A stretch of 64,000 nt of DNA from Eoetvoesiella caeni (GCF_003315175.1 NZ_QNRQ01000010.1:115123-179122); one strand, 5' to 3'; shown: positions 1 to 8,114, counted from the stretch's first letter. Numbers and translations: made by a program. Notes: a model not told the origin generated them from the sequence alone.

Positions 1-183
1 CCAGATTTCAACCGGCGCCCAGAAGCCACCGCGGTCCTCAAAGCCGCCATCCTTCTTGGGGATGGGGTTATCGAAGTAGACGTTCAGGCGCAGAAGACGG
101 CTGGGTTCGTCGTTGTCGTTGGGAAACTCCCGGTACTCGGGGGGCGAGCCGATGTTGCCCTCGCCAGAAAAATGCGTGCTCAT
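1..183 (-). CDS. ICE single-stranded DNA-binding protein, partial
   Basis: The gene runs off the left edge, so only the first 61 codons are visible. They begin MSTHFSGEGNIGSPPEYREF, which is the N-terminal strand pattern I associate with the SSB-like proteins of ICEclc/PAGI-type elements (OB-fold, cooperative ssDNA binding during element replication or transfer). A GGAG ribosome site lies about 9 nt before the ATG. It is the last visible gene of the leftward maintenance block, 68 bp after the DUF3158 gene. The family assignment rests on this short N-terminus and on position, so it is moderate only. Confidence 0.55.
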   Translation of the reverse strand, partial: MSTHFSGEGNIGSPPEYREFPNDNDEPSRLLRLNVYFDNPIPKKDGGFEDRGGFWAPVEIW

Positions 184-251
184 ATTGCAGTCTCCGTGTG
201 GTTGAAATACCCGTGCCTGGCTAGCGGCGGGTGTCAAGGTGCCCGACGCGA

Positions 252-779
252 TCACCGATCGCGCACTGCAGGCGGGATGAACTTGAGCCGGCGCAGGTAG
301 GCGTCTTCCGCTGCGGCGGCCTTGCTGGCGCACCCCCTGGCCTGCCTGCCCAAGGTGTGCAACAAGCTGATCTGCATGTTCAGCGTGATGCGCTGAAGCT
401 CGATGGCGTGTAGATCGGCCAGCAGGTTGACCGGTGTGCCGGTGTTCGCGATCAGCTCCTGCCACAGAGCCACACCCATGGCTGACCTGTCGTGCTTGCG
501 CCAGCGCAAAAACGCCGTGCCTGCGCCAGTGGTCTGCTGGGCCAGCTCGATGGGCAGCAGGTGGAAGGGATACCCGACCGCCTGTTGCAGCACCTGTCGC
601 TGCGCCACGTCAATCAACTCGTCACGCAGGGCGAAGCACTGGCTGGCCCAATCCTCCAGATCCCCCTTACCTTTAAAAGGTTTCAAAAGGCCCTTTTGAG
701 AGCCTGCGTGTTCCAGCTTCATGAAGGCTGTCTGTTGCAGCGGGCGGAAGTAGCGTGTGTCACGATTCGGGTCACTCAT
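252..779 (-). CDS. DUF3158 family ICE protein (InrR-position gene)
   Basis: A 175-residue soluble protein with the DUF3158 pattern (an LxxxAFMKLEHAGSQKGLLKPFKGKGDL-like N-terminus split over residues 15-42, and a basic C-terminal segment). No enzyme motif is visible. The start overlaps the stop of the upstream TIGR03761 gene by ATGA, so the two are translationally coupled. In ICEclc the gene just before ssb is inrR, an activator of integrase expression in transfer-competent cells. This gene has the same position, but equivalence in function is inference from synteny. Confidence 0.8.
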   Translation of the reverse strand: MSDPNRDTRYFRPLQQTAFMKLEHAGSQKGLLKPFKGKGDLEDWASQCFALRDELIDVAQRQVLQQAVGYPFHLLPIELAQQTTGAGTAFLRWRKHDRSAMGVALWQELIANTGTPVNLLADLHAIELQRITLNMQISLLHTLGRQARGCASKAAAAEDAYLRRLKFIPPAVRDR

Positions 780-1552
780 GCCTGCTCACCCTCGCTGGAA
801 GTTGCTTCAGGGGCCTCAATGGTGGCGGCCTCGTCGCTGGGGTCGGCTGCGGCAGAACCGTCACTGCGCGGCTGCAGGCCACGACGCACGATGGGCGGCG
901 CAAACTTCGAGCGGCGTGTACCTTCCAGCACGTCCTGCGGCAACTCACCAAACTTCTCCAGCGCCGCGCGTGATACAGCATTCTTCGCAGCAAAGTCGTC
1001 GCGGGTGCAGCCCGAGTAGCGATACTGCTGGGCCAGGCTGAAAAGACTGCGCAACGCATGGGCACCTTCATTGAGCCAGCGCTCCAGCGTGCTGCGATCG
1101 ATGAGCGCGGTGTGGTGGGCGAGGATCAGCTTGCGGGCGATGTCGTCGTAGTCTGCCAGCAGATATACAGCGGCAAAACCAAGCTGGGCATTGACGAACA
1201 GCGGCAGCTTGACGGGTTGCACGTTCAGGTTTTCGCCCAGACTGAGTGCGGCGGGCACACCAGACAGTGCCTGATCCACCTGTTCGCGCAGCGATTGCAG
1301 CGTGGCCTTGGTTTGATCGAGCTTCTCCTCAATGCGCAGCATCCACCAGTCCGAGTACGGATCGTCTTGCTCCGAGCCGCGCTTCATTTTGTTCATCACT
1401 GCGATGTAGCCATTCAGGCCGACGATGCCTGGCCGCCCCTCGGCAGCAGCGCGGCCATGCCAGATACGGGAAGCATGGTGCGTGTGAAGTGTCAGTGATA
1501 TTGAGCTGCGCAAGGAGCCGAGATTCAGTTGCAGCGGTTCGTTGGTTGCCAT
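776..1552 (-). CDS. TIGR03761 (PFL_4669 / AcaB-like) ICE protein
   Basis: A 258-residue protein matching the integrating conjugative element family TIGR03761, which is related to the AcaB regulator family. The recognisable core (about residues 1-215) includes an MATNEPLQLNLGSLRSSISL start, a long central helical region and an RRSKFAPPIVRRGL segment near 205-220. The last 35 residues are acidic and Ala/Glu rich and look disordered. It sits between the STY4528 replication gene and DUF3158 in the leftward block, coupled to the latter by a 4-nt overlap. Its molecular function is not established; a DNA-binding or regulatory role is plausible from the family. Confidence 0.82.
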   Translation of the reverse strand: MATNEPLQLNLGSLRSSISLTLHTHHASRIWHGRAAAEGRPGIVGLNGYIAVMNKMKRGSEQDDPYSDWWMLRIEEKLDQTKATLQSLREQVDQALSGVPAALSLGENLNVQPVKLPLFVNAQLGFAAVYLLADYDDIARKLILAHHTALIDRSTLERWLNEGAHALRSLFSLAQQYRYSGCTRDDFAAKNAVSRAALEKFGELPQDVLEGTRRSKFAPPIVRRGLQPRSDGSAAADPSDEAATIEAPEATSSEGEQA

Positions 1553-1730
1553 GACGGTCGCCCTTTGTTGGAAGATGAGCAGCCAGCTTCCGCAGGAAGC
1601 GGAAGGCAGTCAGTCAACAAACCGAATCTGCTAAAGCCCAGGTTCAATGCCCCTTGCGCTCACTATCCCCAGGGGATAGCTCCGCTGAAGGCCAGAGATG
1701 TCTGCTCCATGGCCTCGCGCTCCAACGTGG

Positions 1731-2960
1731 TCAGGCCTTTCGTAACAGATCGCGCAAGCGCTCAATGTGCTGCCTGGCAATTTCGGATGTCACAGGCCTG
1801 CCTCGTGGCCGAGCCGATGGTGCTGGAGGTTTCTGATCGGTGAACGCTACCGACGCGGGTGTGTCTGCTTGCCGAGCCCATGCATTGAACTCTCCGCGAA
1901 TGGCGCGCTGAATGATTCCGAATAGGTAGGCCGCCGGATTACGGATGCCGCGCTTGCCGCAACGTGCTGCCCACTCATCCAGCACGGCTTGACGCAGAGC
2001 GCCATCCACTTGCTGCAACGCCATCCTGACGCCTGCCTGTTGTTCCGCCTTCAGTTCGGCAAAGCGATCAGGCCAATGCAATTCGCTCAACCTGCACGCT
2101 TGCACGGTAGTATGTACTTCATTAATACGGCTACTATGTACAGTACTGTCGTTCTTCGGATTCCGAAGAGCGGCGTCCGGCGCGGGTTTCGGCCCTGCTT
2201 CGGATTCCGAAGAGAGGTGTCCGCAATTCCGAAGAAGGCCCCTCGCGCCTTCTTCAGAATTGCGGTTGGTGTTCTCCTGTGGATAACTATCAGTAGCCGC
2301 AACGCCTTGGCTGGCGAGGCGCTCAGCCAGAACCTGCAATCGTGACGGCAGTGTGCGGCCAGACAGCAACGGGTCTTCCACGATCTCCTTGAGCGTGTTC
2401 AAGCCGACCACCTGAACCGCTTTGGCCGAATGACCGAGAGACTGGCTGACTAGCGCCAGGTAGTCGGCATCAAGCTGCATGGCCTCGAACGGCGTCAGAG
2501 GTTCATCGTGCAGGACGTACAGGTTGCCAAGGATACGGCCAGTATCGAGGTCACGCCGCCGTCGTACCAAGCTCAACCATCGGGTGAGCCGCAGCAATGT
2601 CAATGCCCGAGCTACGGTCTCGTGAGAGGCTTGGCCGGAGCAAGGCATTGATGCCAACCAGGGCCGCAACTGCTCATAAGTGGGGAACGCAGTCACACCA
2701 TCGTCGTTGAGCATCAACCGGAACACTTGCCAGGCATTGCGCTCCAGCGGAGTCAGGCGGCGATCGAGGAACAGCCGCCGCGGCACAATGTCATGCCGGT
2801 TGCCGCTGAACAGCATGCCATCGGCAGACGTAGGGAACGCGGATGTGGGCACCGACGCACCGGTGCCGGGCTCGGGCACAAGATCCTTCACCGCAGCATT
2901 GAGCAGATCAGTGAGGGCGGCAGGGCCTCGACATTGCGGTGACGTCCTCCCCTCGACCAT
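1731..2960 (-). CDS. STY4528-family pathogenicity-island replication protein
   Basis: A 409-residue protein of the STY4528 replication-protein family found in ICEclc/SPI-7/PAGI-type islands. The N-terminal half (about residues 55-190) has the family core (DIVPRRLFLDRRLTPLERNAW, then a winged-helix-like segment ending in a HETVARALTLLRLTRWLSLV run). The middle (about 215-285) is low-complexity, rich in N, S, E and P. The C-terminus (about 290-409) is helical and basic. The gene starts 3 nt after the DUF2857 stop. The DNA encoding the low-complexity middle carries large palindromes and a DnaA box, annotated separately, so initiator and origin may be nested. Initiator function is family-level knowledge. 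Confidence 0.85.
   Translation of the reverse strand: MVEGRTSPQCRGPAALTDLLNAAVKDLVPEPGTGASVPTSAFPTSADGMLFSGNRHDIVPRRLFLDRRLTPLERNAWQVFRLMLNDDGVTAFPTYEQLRPWLASMPCSGQASHETVARALTLLRLTRWLSLVRRRRDLDTGRILGNLYVLHDEPLTPFEAMQLDADYLALVSQSLGHSAKAVQVVGLNTLKEIVEDPLLSGRTLPSRLQVLAERLASQGVAATDSYPQENTNRNSEEGARGLLRNCGHLSSESEAGPKPAPDAALRNPKNDSTVHSSRINEVHTTVQACRLSELHWPDRFAELKAEQQAGVRMALQQVDGALRQAVLDEWAARCGKRGIRNPAAYLFGIIQRAIRGEFNAWARQADTPASVAFTDQKPPAPSARPRGRPVTSEIARQHIERLRDLLRKA
2153..2265. repeat. Cluster of three large palindromes inside the replication-protein gene
   Basis: Three dyads lie within 113 bp. The first is a perfect 17-bp palindrome TCTTCGGATTCCGAAGA at 2153-2169. Its 15-bp core CTTCGGATTCCGAAG recurs exactly at 2198-2212. 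The third is an inverted repeat with 18-nt arms at 2221-2238 and 2248-2265 (one mismatch, 9-nt loop). Just outside, TAGTATGTAC at 2109-2118 recurs as TACTATGTAC at 2130-2139. This density is not expected from protein coding alone. The cluster resembles an iteron or operator array at a replication origin. Confidence 0.75.
2278..2286 (-). promoter_or_regulatory. DnaA box (perfect consensus)
   Basis: The minus strand reads TTATCCACA, the consensus high-affinity DnaA box, 12 bp from the end of the palindrome cluster. It lies inside the replication-protein coding sequence. A single 9-mer could occur by chance; its position next to the palindromes is what makes it notable. Confidence 0.5.
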
Positions 2961-2963
2961 CGC

Positions 2964-3524
2964 CTATCCCAGCCCTTGATCGACCCACGCCTTGACCGCA
3001 GTCCAAACCACCGACAGCGGCAGTGACATCCCTTCGGAAAGATCCATCGTGACTTCGAGAATCGAGGCTTCGTCCCTCAGATCTACGTCCCTGCCATCGG
3101 TGAGTGCCTTCCATTGCTGCCACAGCTCCGTATCCTGCTGCTCGTCCAGCACGGGGTGACGACCTTTGCGTTTGGGCAGGCCGAGGATGTCGCGCCGCAG
3201 GGCAACTTCCTGATGTGTAAGGCCATAGAAACGACTGACCATTTCCGTACTGGCGCCCAAGCGTAGCATCCGATCGACCGTGGCGATTTCCTTCTCCACG
3301 TCCTGTGCCTGCTTGAGCAGCCGCCGAAGCACCTCACGGTTGACCGTCACCGAGCACCATGAGACGTTGGCGTTGGCCAGGACACTGATGAGCGCGGGAT
3401 GCTTGAGAGCGTCTAGCTCTTCCTCGCCAAACCCCATCAATTTGCAACGGCGCAATTGTCCGTTTCGCAGGTCATAGAGAGCCTGAGCGATGACGGCCTG
3501 GTTGAGAGGATGCGGTGTGGACAT
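2964..3524 (-). CDS. DUF2857 family ICE protein
   Basis: A 186-residue protein that fits DUF2857, a family confined to ICE/genomic-island maintenance blocks. Residues 1-85 are helical. Residues 85-130 look like a helix-turn-helix (ATVDRMLRLGASTEMVSRFY followed by GLTHQEVALRRDILGLPKRKGR), which suggests DNA binding. The C-terminus is acidic. It lies between parB (stop 15 nt upstream) and the replication gene (3 nt downstream) and is certainly co-transcribed with them. A role in regulation or replication is inference. Confidence 0.82.
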   Translation of the reverse strand: MSTPHPLNQAVIAQALYDLRNGQLRRCKLMGFGEEELDALKHPALISVLANANVSWCSVTVNREVLRRLLKQAQDVEKEIATVDRMLRLGASTEMVSRFYGLTHQEVALRRDILGLPKRKGRHPVLDEQQDTELWQQWKALTDGRDVDLRDEASILEVTMDLSEGMSLPLSVVWTAVKAWVDQGLG

Positions 3525-3539
3525 GCCAGTCTTCTCCGC

Positions 3540-5183
3540 TCACGTTCCAGAGCCCGCAGGCCCAGCTTCCAAGTCTAGCAAACGCCGGGCCAATCGCAGC
3601 AATCGGAACAGCTTGACCAGCGCAGCATCGCTCAGTCGCAGGGTTGCGTCGCCCTGACCGTGCAACAGCACCGGCAGGTCGTTGACGACTTGTCCGTTGT
3701 CCAGGCTGATGTCTGCAAGTTGCTGGCCGGCCAGGCAAGCCAGCAATGCGAGGACGGCGCGGCCCAGCGGGGCCAAGGCCTGGGTACGGGTATGGCATTC
3801 GAAACCGATGCCGTCTGGGCGGTCATTGATGCACTCACCCAGGCCCGCCTCGTTCGCGATCTCGTGGGCGAACTGCGCGATGTGAATGCGCAGGCGCTCG
3901 GGCGTATCCAGGCCAGGATCGATGTACCAGACATCGGAGATCGGATAGAGGCCGCCGGCCTGCACTGGAATGGACTGTAAGACACTCGCCGAGAAGTCAG
4001 GCGGCAAAGCATTGCCCAACTGGTCGGCAAGCATGCGTTGGATGGACTGTAGCCGCTCAGTCGTCGGTGCTGGCGAGACGATGTGCTCCTGAAGCAGGTT
4101 GTCCGCCATTACCGCAGCTTCGGCATTTTCATCGCTCTCGTGCATCGGAGGGGCGTCGGCGAACCCACCGACAGGTGGCGCCGGCGGTGCAGCCTTTGCA
4201 GCGTAGGGTACGGTTCGATCAAGTGGGCGTGGAATGTCCCCAGGTTTAGGCAATACGGGCGGTGATGATGGCGGCGTTGGGTCGCTGACCAAAGCGCGCT
4301 GGCGGCTTTCGGATTCTGTCAGGTCCAGGGCCAGCACATCGTAATCTATACCCAGCAGATCAGCCATCTGTCCGATCAGCTCATCTTGTACCCGTGGTGA
4401 CGAGAACTCATCGCCCTGGGTATCGAACTGCGACAGCACTTCCTGGAAGAAGTCGTCAAAGCCCTGCACCAGAGGACGATCCTTGACATAGCGATCCCAG
4501 GTACGCTCACAGGCTTTACGCATGACCGACAGCCGCTCGACCTGGTGGCGGCCCAGCCCGGCATAAAGGACAGTCGGGATCGCAGGTAAAAGATAGCGCA
4601 CCGCGTCAGCCATCCGACTGATATGCGACTGTTGCACGGGGTAGCCATCGGCAGCAAGGCGCCGGGCCAATTCGGATTGGCTCAGCTTGCAGCCGCTTTC
4701 CAGTTCGTAAAACTCACGCGCCTTCTCGACCCCCAGGGCACGCTCGATGAAGGTGAGACCTCCACGCAGTTCGTTTTCCGCGAGGTGCCCAGTCAACGCA
4801 ACGATCTCGCCACGCTCAGGCCATGGACGAAACAGACATGATATGCGGAAATAGCGCTCGTCCTTAGTCGCCGACCACAGTTCGCGCAAAATCGCCAGCC
4901 GCGTATTGCCCCCGTTGCGGATGATATAGTGATCATCACCCGGGCGCCGCGTGATGGCTGGCGCCGCGTCAAGACCACGCTCACGGATTGAGGCCTTGAT
5001 GTCCTCATAGGCCGGATTGCGCTTCTTCCTCGGATCGTGGTCATAGGGGCGTAATTGATCCAGGGTAACGACCATGGGCGTATCGGCAATGGGGTCACTC
5101 AAGGCCAAGGCTGGCGGGCCACCGCGCTCGAACCCTGCTGCGAGTAGCTTGCCAGCCATCTCCTGGGAGGTCATGTCAGCCAT
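3540..5183 (-). CDS. parB: ParB-family partition protein, ICE type (TIGR03764)
   Basis: I start at the ATG giving MADMTSQEMAGKLLAAGFERG, which is preceded by a GGGGGC ribosome site and matches the family N-terminus. This gives 547 residues; a longer frame upstream is not needed. Residues 40-140 hold the ParB nuclease/CTPase-like domain (QLRPYDHDPRKKRNPAYEDIK, then IIRNGGNTRLAILREL with the GGNTR box). Residues 150-230 include a helix-turn-helix (CKLSQSELARRLAADGYPVQ then QSHISRMADAV). The C-terminal third is variable, with a Pro-rich linker near 310-350. Its start overlaps the small HicA-like gene by 8 nt. It would work with ParA in element stability. Confidence 0.88.
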   Translation of the reverse strand: MADMTSQEMAGKLLAAGFERGGPPALALSDPIADTPMVVTLDQLRPYDHDPRKKRNPAYEDIKASIRERGLDAAPAITRRPGDDHYIIRNGGNTRLAILRELWSATKDERYFRISCLFRPWPERGEIVALTGHLAENELRGGLTFIERALGVEKAREFYELESGCKLSQSELARRLAADGYPVQQSHISRMADAVRYLLPAIPTVLYAGLGRHQVERLSVMRKACERTWDRYVKDRPLVQGFDDFFQEVLSQFDTQGDEFSSPRVQDELIGQMADLLGIDYDVLALDLTESESRQRALVSDPTPPSSPPVLPKPGDIPRPLDRTVPYAAKAAPPAPPVGGFADAPPMHESDENAEAAVMADNLLQEHIVSPAPTTERLQSIQRMLADQLGNALPPDFSASVLQSIPVQAGGLYPISDVWYIDPGLDTPERLRIHIAQFAHEIANEAGLGECINDRPDGIGFECHTRTQALAPLGRAVLALLACLAGQQLADISLDNGQVVNDLPVLLHGQGDATLRLSDAALVKLFRLLRLARRLLDLEAGPAGSGT

Positions 5184-5433
5184 GATCGCCCCCACGATCG
5201 TTGGCGTGCGAGGAACCTGGTCCTCGCACGGCGTGGCGAATCTGTGCCTTCGCGTTGAGCGCCGCTCGGTGGTCACTTGCTGTCGAGCTGGTGTAGATTG
5301 AGGCGAAGCCGGGCCTGGTGAACTTGAGGTGTCCGCCGGGGGTACGTTTGACGTGCCAGCCCTCGCTCAAGGCGAACTCGATCAGAACTCTCAATCGCTT
5401 GTGGCCTCGGGCCAGTTCATGAACGTTCGCCAT
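5176..5433 (-). CDS. Small HicA-like protein between parA and parB (Shi-position gene)
   Basis: An 85-residue protein from an ATG with a strong AGGGGGG ribosome site. The core HKRLRVLIEFALSEGWHVKR then TPGGHLKFTRPG resembles the HicA double-stranded-RNA-binding-like toxin fold, including the GGH position of the catalytic histidine. No HicB-type antitoxin gene follows. It is wedged between parA (17-nt overlap) and parB (8-nt overlap), so all three are co-translated. In ICEclc the small gene in exactly this slot is shi, which together with parA arrests division of transfer-competent cells. That this is a Shi equivalent is inference from position. Confidence 0.7.
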   Translation of the reverse strand: MANVHELARGHKRLRVLIEFALSEGWHVKRTPGGHLKFTRPGFASIYTSSTASDHRAALNAKAQIRHAVRGPGSSHANDRGGDHG

Positions 5434-6292
5434 GGCGCCCCCCTGTATCAGCGGAGCGCGGCTGGCGACCGACCACCTGCGCAAATCGATCATGCCACTG
5501 TGGGAGCAATTCGGCGGCCAGCGCGCGCATGGTATCGAGCGCGGCTGGCGCAACTCTGCCCGGCGGCTGTCGGTACTCGACCCGATGCACCGGCAGGCCA
5601 CGCGTTGCAGCGCGTGGGTAGGCTTCGATAGCCGGTACATCGGTGTCCAACACACGAACGCCTGTGTGATCCTGGAACAGATCACGCAGAGCCCGTTGAA
5701 TCAATCGCGCATTGGCGGACACCGGGTGAACACGGTTGATGAGCAGGTGCAATGACGGAGGCTCAATCCCGAGATGACGATACGGTGCAATATCCTCCAA
5801 CAACTGCATCGTGCCGCGTCGCAGTTCGCGGGCGGCAAGGATTTCGGGAGTCACAGGCGACAGCGCGAGGTTGGAGGCGAGCACCGCCATCTCCAGCAAC
5901 ACCGAGCGCGCGCCCTGAGTGTCGATCAGCACCAAGTCATAGAGCGGCGCCAGCACTGGCAGTAAGTGTCTTAGCCGCAGACGCCCGTCGGGTGCATGCA
6001 GCAGCAAGGTGTTCAACTCACTTCGGAGGTCATTGGACAGTACAAGATCGAGGCCTGGGATGATCGTGTGGGACACAAGCTGGCCAAGATCGTGCTCGTT
6101 GAAAGCCAGCAGTTCATAGATGCCGCCAGGAGCACGGCGGCCCAGCTCATAATAGGAGGACAAGGTAGGCTGCACATCGAGATCGAGCAGCAGTACGCGC
6201 AGACCCGCGTCCGCAGCGAGTCCGCCCAGATTGGCTGCGGTGGTAGTCTTGCCAACACCGCCTTTCGTTGAAATGATAGATACGACCTGCAT
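5417..6292 (-). CDS. parA: ParA-family partition ATPase
   Basis: A 291-residue MinD/ParA-type ATPase. The deviant Walker A is STKGGVGKTTTAANLGG (about residues 8-24), Walker A' is LLLDLDVQPTLSSYY (about 35-49), and Walker B is DLVLIDTQGARS (about 118-129). The last 35 residues (after AALDTMRALAAELLPQW) are an extension typical of the ICE group. It follows alpA by 41 bp and overlaps the small downstream gene. The role is segregation or stabilisation of the element, and in ICEclc also growth control of donor cells together with shi. Confidence 0.9.
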   Translation of the reverse strand: MQVVSIISTKGGVGKTTTAANLGGLAADAGLRVLLLDLDVQPTLSSYYELGRRAPGGIYELLAFNEHDLGQLVSHTIIPGLDLVLSNDLRSELNTLLLHAPDGRLRLRHLLPVLAPLYDLVLIDTQGARSVLLEMAVLASNLALSPVTPEILAARELRRGTMQLLEDIAPYRHLGIEPPSLHLLINRVHPVSANARLIQRALRDLFQDHTGVRVLDTDVPAIEAYPRAATRGLPVHRVEYRQPPGRVAPAALDTMRALAAELLPQWHDRFAQVVGRQPRSADTGGRHGERS

Positions 6293-6333
6293 GGCGTCTC
6301 CTTTCGAGGATGAAAAATCCGTAGGAGAACGGG

Positions 6334-6546
6334 TCAGGCCCGATTGTTGACGCGCTCAGCGATCCACTGGTCGATCTCGATGGAGTCCCAGCCGACAGCG
6401 CGCACGCCCAAGCGCAGTGCCTGTGGAAATTGGCGCTTCTTCATCAGGTTGTAGATGTGGGCGCGCTTGAAGCCGGACTTTGCCTCAACTTCTTCGAGGC
6501 GAAGGATACGACGCTCATTCGCTGGCAGTATCGGGGTTTGCGACAT
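6334..6546 (-). CDS. alpA: AlpA-family excisionase / regulator
   Basis: A 70-residue winged-helix protein of the AlpA (MerR-like HTH_17) family: ILRLEEVEAKSGFKRAHIYN, then LMKKRQFPQALRLG and a conserved W before IDQWIAERV. I choose the ATG (MSQTPIL) because AGGAG lies 8 nt upstream; a GTG three codons earlier would overlap that site. It is the first gene of the leftward maintenance operon. AlpA proteins act as recombination directionality factors or regulators of integrase on P4-like islands. Confidence 0.88.
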   Translation of the reverse strand: MSQTPILPANERRILRLEEVEAKSGFKRAHIYNLMKKRQFPQALRLGVRAVGWDSIEIDQWIAERVNNRA

Positions 6547-6619
6547 GACAGTCACTCCTGAACGCTCAGTGGCGTTTGTTGGCGTGACCTCTATTCAATA
6601 GACACTGCCGCAGAAAATC

Positions 6620-6633
6620 ATTGCAAATGCAAT
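6620..6633. promoter_or_regulatory. Operator-like palindrome upstream of alpA
   Basis: ATTGCAAATGCAAT is a 6-bp inverted repeat with a 2-bp spacer, 74 bp upstream of the alpA start in the only gap before the maintenance operon. The position fits a regulator-binding site for the alpA-parA operon. No protein can be assigned to it from sequence. Confidence 0.4.
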
Positions 6634-6664
6634 ATCCGCGACTGCACATACAAGCTGGCCGACT

Positions 6665-7414
6665 TCAAAGGGAGACGTTATGCAGTCGGCGCCTTGCCGT
6701 TGCGAATTTGCCGTTCAACGTCCTTTCCGTGATGCCCATGACGCCATCGTGATGTGCCACCAATGCACTTACGATAGCTTCTTGGGTCTTGAAGTTTGAG
6801 TACGGCATGCCAGACGGTGATTGTCCTAGCATCAATGCCAACATGCTGCCAATGATGTGCAAATAGGTAGCTTCAGCTCGATCACTAATGGCACCCTGCT
6901 CGGACGATAGCAATGCCGCGGACTTCTCAAGCAAGGATTTATATTTTTCCTGCAATTCGAGAAAATCACGTTGATTCTGCCCCAACGCGGCCCTCAAAGC
7001 CAAGCGCTCGGTCAATATCGCTTGAACCGTATCTACAGTGATAAAGGGATGCGTCATGCGTTCACCACGGCTAAAGAGAAAACCGGGCCGGTGCTCTGGA
7101 TAGTAAGTTCGCATCCAACGTTTCAGATTAATGTGACGGATAGTCAATTCTGGAGAAGTGAGCAGAGCATCGTCGTTGAGTGTAATTCCATTCTTACCAA
7201 ACGGCAGCTCACTATTGACGATGCCATCATAGATGCGTTCCGCATATAGACGACATTCACCCCAACGAGGGCAATCCATTGACCGAGGTAGACACTGAAG
7301 TGATCTGACTGATTTCATAATCAGCGATTCATACCGTAATAACCCCGCCCAGCGAACGGCTGCCTCAAGAGGATGATAAAACACCTTCGATCGCGGGGGA
7401 CCCTCGTTATGCAT
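6665..7414 (-). CDS. Unknown protein at the ICE end, possible coiled coil
   Basis: I start at the ATG giving MHNEGPPRSKVFYHPLEAAV, which has an AGAAGGGAC ribosome site; this gives 249 residues. I do not recognise the family. Visible features: a cysteine cluster near residues 40-55 (CLPRSMDCPRWGEC), a central region with basic and aromatic residues (INLKRWMRTYYPEHRPGF), a likely coiled coil at about 125-170 (leucine- and glutamine-rich), and a basic C-terminus (GKFATARRRLHNV). It is the last gene before the att core, transcribed toward alpA. Codon use and lower GC differ from the maintenance genes. A regulatory or DNA-binding role at the ICE end is a guess. Confidence 0.6.
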   Translation of the reverse strand: MHNEGPPRSKVFYHPLEAAVRWAGLLRYESLIMKSVRSLQCLPRSMDCPRWGECRLYAERIYDGIVNSELPFGKNGITLNDDALLTSPELTIRHINLKRWMRTYYPEHRPGFLFSRGERMTHPFITVDTVQAILTERLALRAALGQNQRDFLELQEKYKSLLEKSAALLSSEQGAISDRAEATYLHIIGSMLALMLGQSPSGMPYSNFKTQEAIVSALVAHHDGVMGITERTLNGKFATARRRLHNVSL

Positions 7415-7989
7415 GTCCCTTCTCCCCACGGAAGCGTCACCCCATTGACGGTTCCGTTGCCAACCAAAGGCTATTCTCTCCCCCCGACTAGAGCGACAGA
7501 GACGGGAAGAAACGGACATGCAAGATTATTAGCATCCGCAACATCTAGCCTTCGTTCGTTCAATATGCAAAAATTAACATTTGCCAGTAATCGAGCAAAG
7601 ACAGAAAATTAGCTCAGCATTAGCGCTCATGCCATCAGCGTCGCAATCGGAGCCGTTCTAATCAAGACCAAACGTGTATAGTCTGATATCTGCATGGCAT
7701 AACCAAGAGTCCTAAGGACTCAACTTGTGTGTGGTGAATTCGCTGCACCATAGTGGGGCATCCTACGACGGTAATACCTGATCGGTATCCTGATAGACCT
7801 AAATAGCATCTAAAAGCGTGGCGCCCAGAACCATTGAAAGAGCACGCAACCTCTGCGAACTGCAGCTGACACCCACATCACTACAACGCTAAAATGCGCC
7901 GTAACTTATTGAAACTCCCCTCGTTCGAGCATGGATGGAGACTCAGAAGATGCGCTTGGACATGCCTGGACATCGATGGAACGGCTCCA
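7415..7989. other. Non-coding, relatively AT-rich ICE end
   Basis: I see no convincing gene here. The stretch looks lower in GC than its neighbours and lies between the last minus-strand gene and the promoter/att region. Short frames exist but lack ribosome sites and family character. It probably contains integrase or excisionase arm-binding sites, which cannot be identified by eye. Confidence 0.5.
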
Positions 7990-8018
7990 TTGCCGACGTC
8001 GATAAACAAGGCTAAAAT
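7990..8018 (+). promoter_or_regulatory. Rightward sigma-70-like promoter facing the att core and integrase
   Basis: -35 TTGCCG (7990-7995), a 17-bp spacer and -10 TAAAAT (8013-8018, five of six consensus bases). Transcription would start near 8025, cross the att core and continue toward the integrase. ICEclc has an outward promoter (Pcirc) at this end that drives intB13 only after circularisation brings the ends together; this could be its counterpart. Confidence 0.5.
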
Positions 8019-8025
8019 CAAGTCA

Positions 8026-8045
8026 CCATCTGCTTATACAGATGG
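8026..8045. repeat. Inverted repeat between promoter and att core
   Basis: CCATCTG at 8026-8032 and CAGATGG at 8039-8045 form a perfect 7-bp stem with a 6-nt loop. It begins at the inferred transcription start. It could be an operator, a 5'-end hairpin or a recombinase-binding site. No U tract follows on the + strand, so it is not an intrinsic terminator. Confidence 0.5.
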
Positions 8046-8086
8046 AAAAAGCGTTTATGAAACAGCGCCTTAGATTGCTAATGTGC

Positions 8087-8104
8087 GTCTCGTTTCCCGC
8101 TCCA
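8087..8104 (+). other. ICE attachment-site core (18-bp 3' end of tRNA-Gly GCC)
   Basis: GTCTCGTTTCCCGCTCCA is identical to the last 18 nt of bacterial tRNA-Gly(GCC), including CCA. This is the core sequence used by ICEclc-family IntB integrases. The preceding bases diverge at once from tRNA-Gly, so there is no complete tRNA gene here. The core lies 225 bp before the integrase and 672 bp beyond the last gene of the alpA end, so both ICE ends meet at this one copy. Confidence 0.85.
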
Positions 8105-8114
8105 AATTATGATC

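Noticed and set aside
8030..8104. A complete tRNA-Gly gene at the att core
   Set aside because: Only the last 18 nt match; the D-arm, anticodon arm and 5' acceptor are absent.
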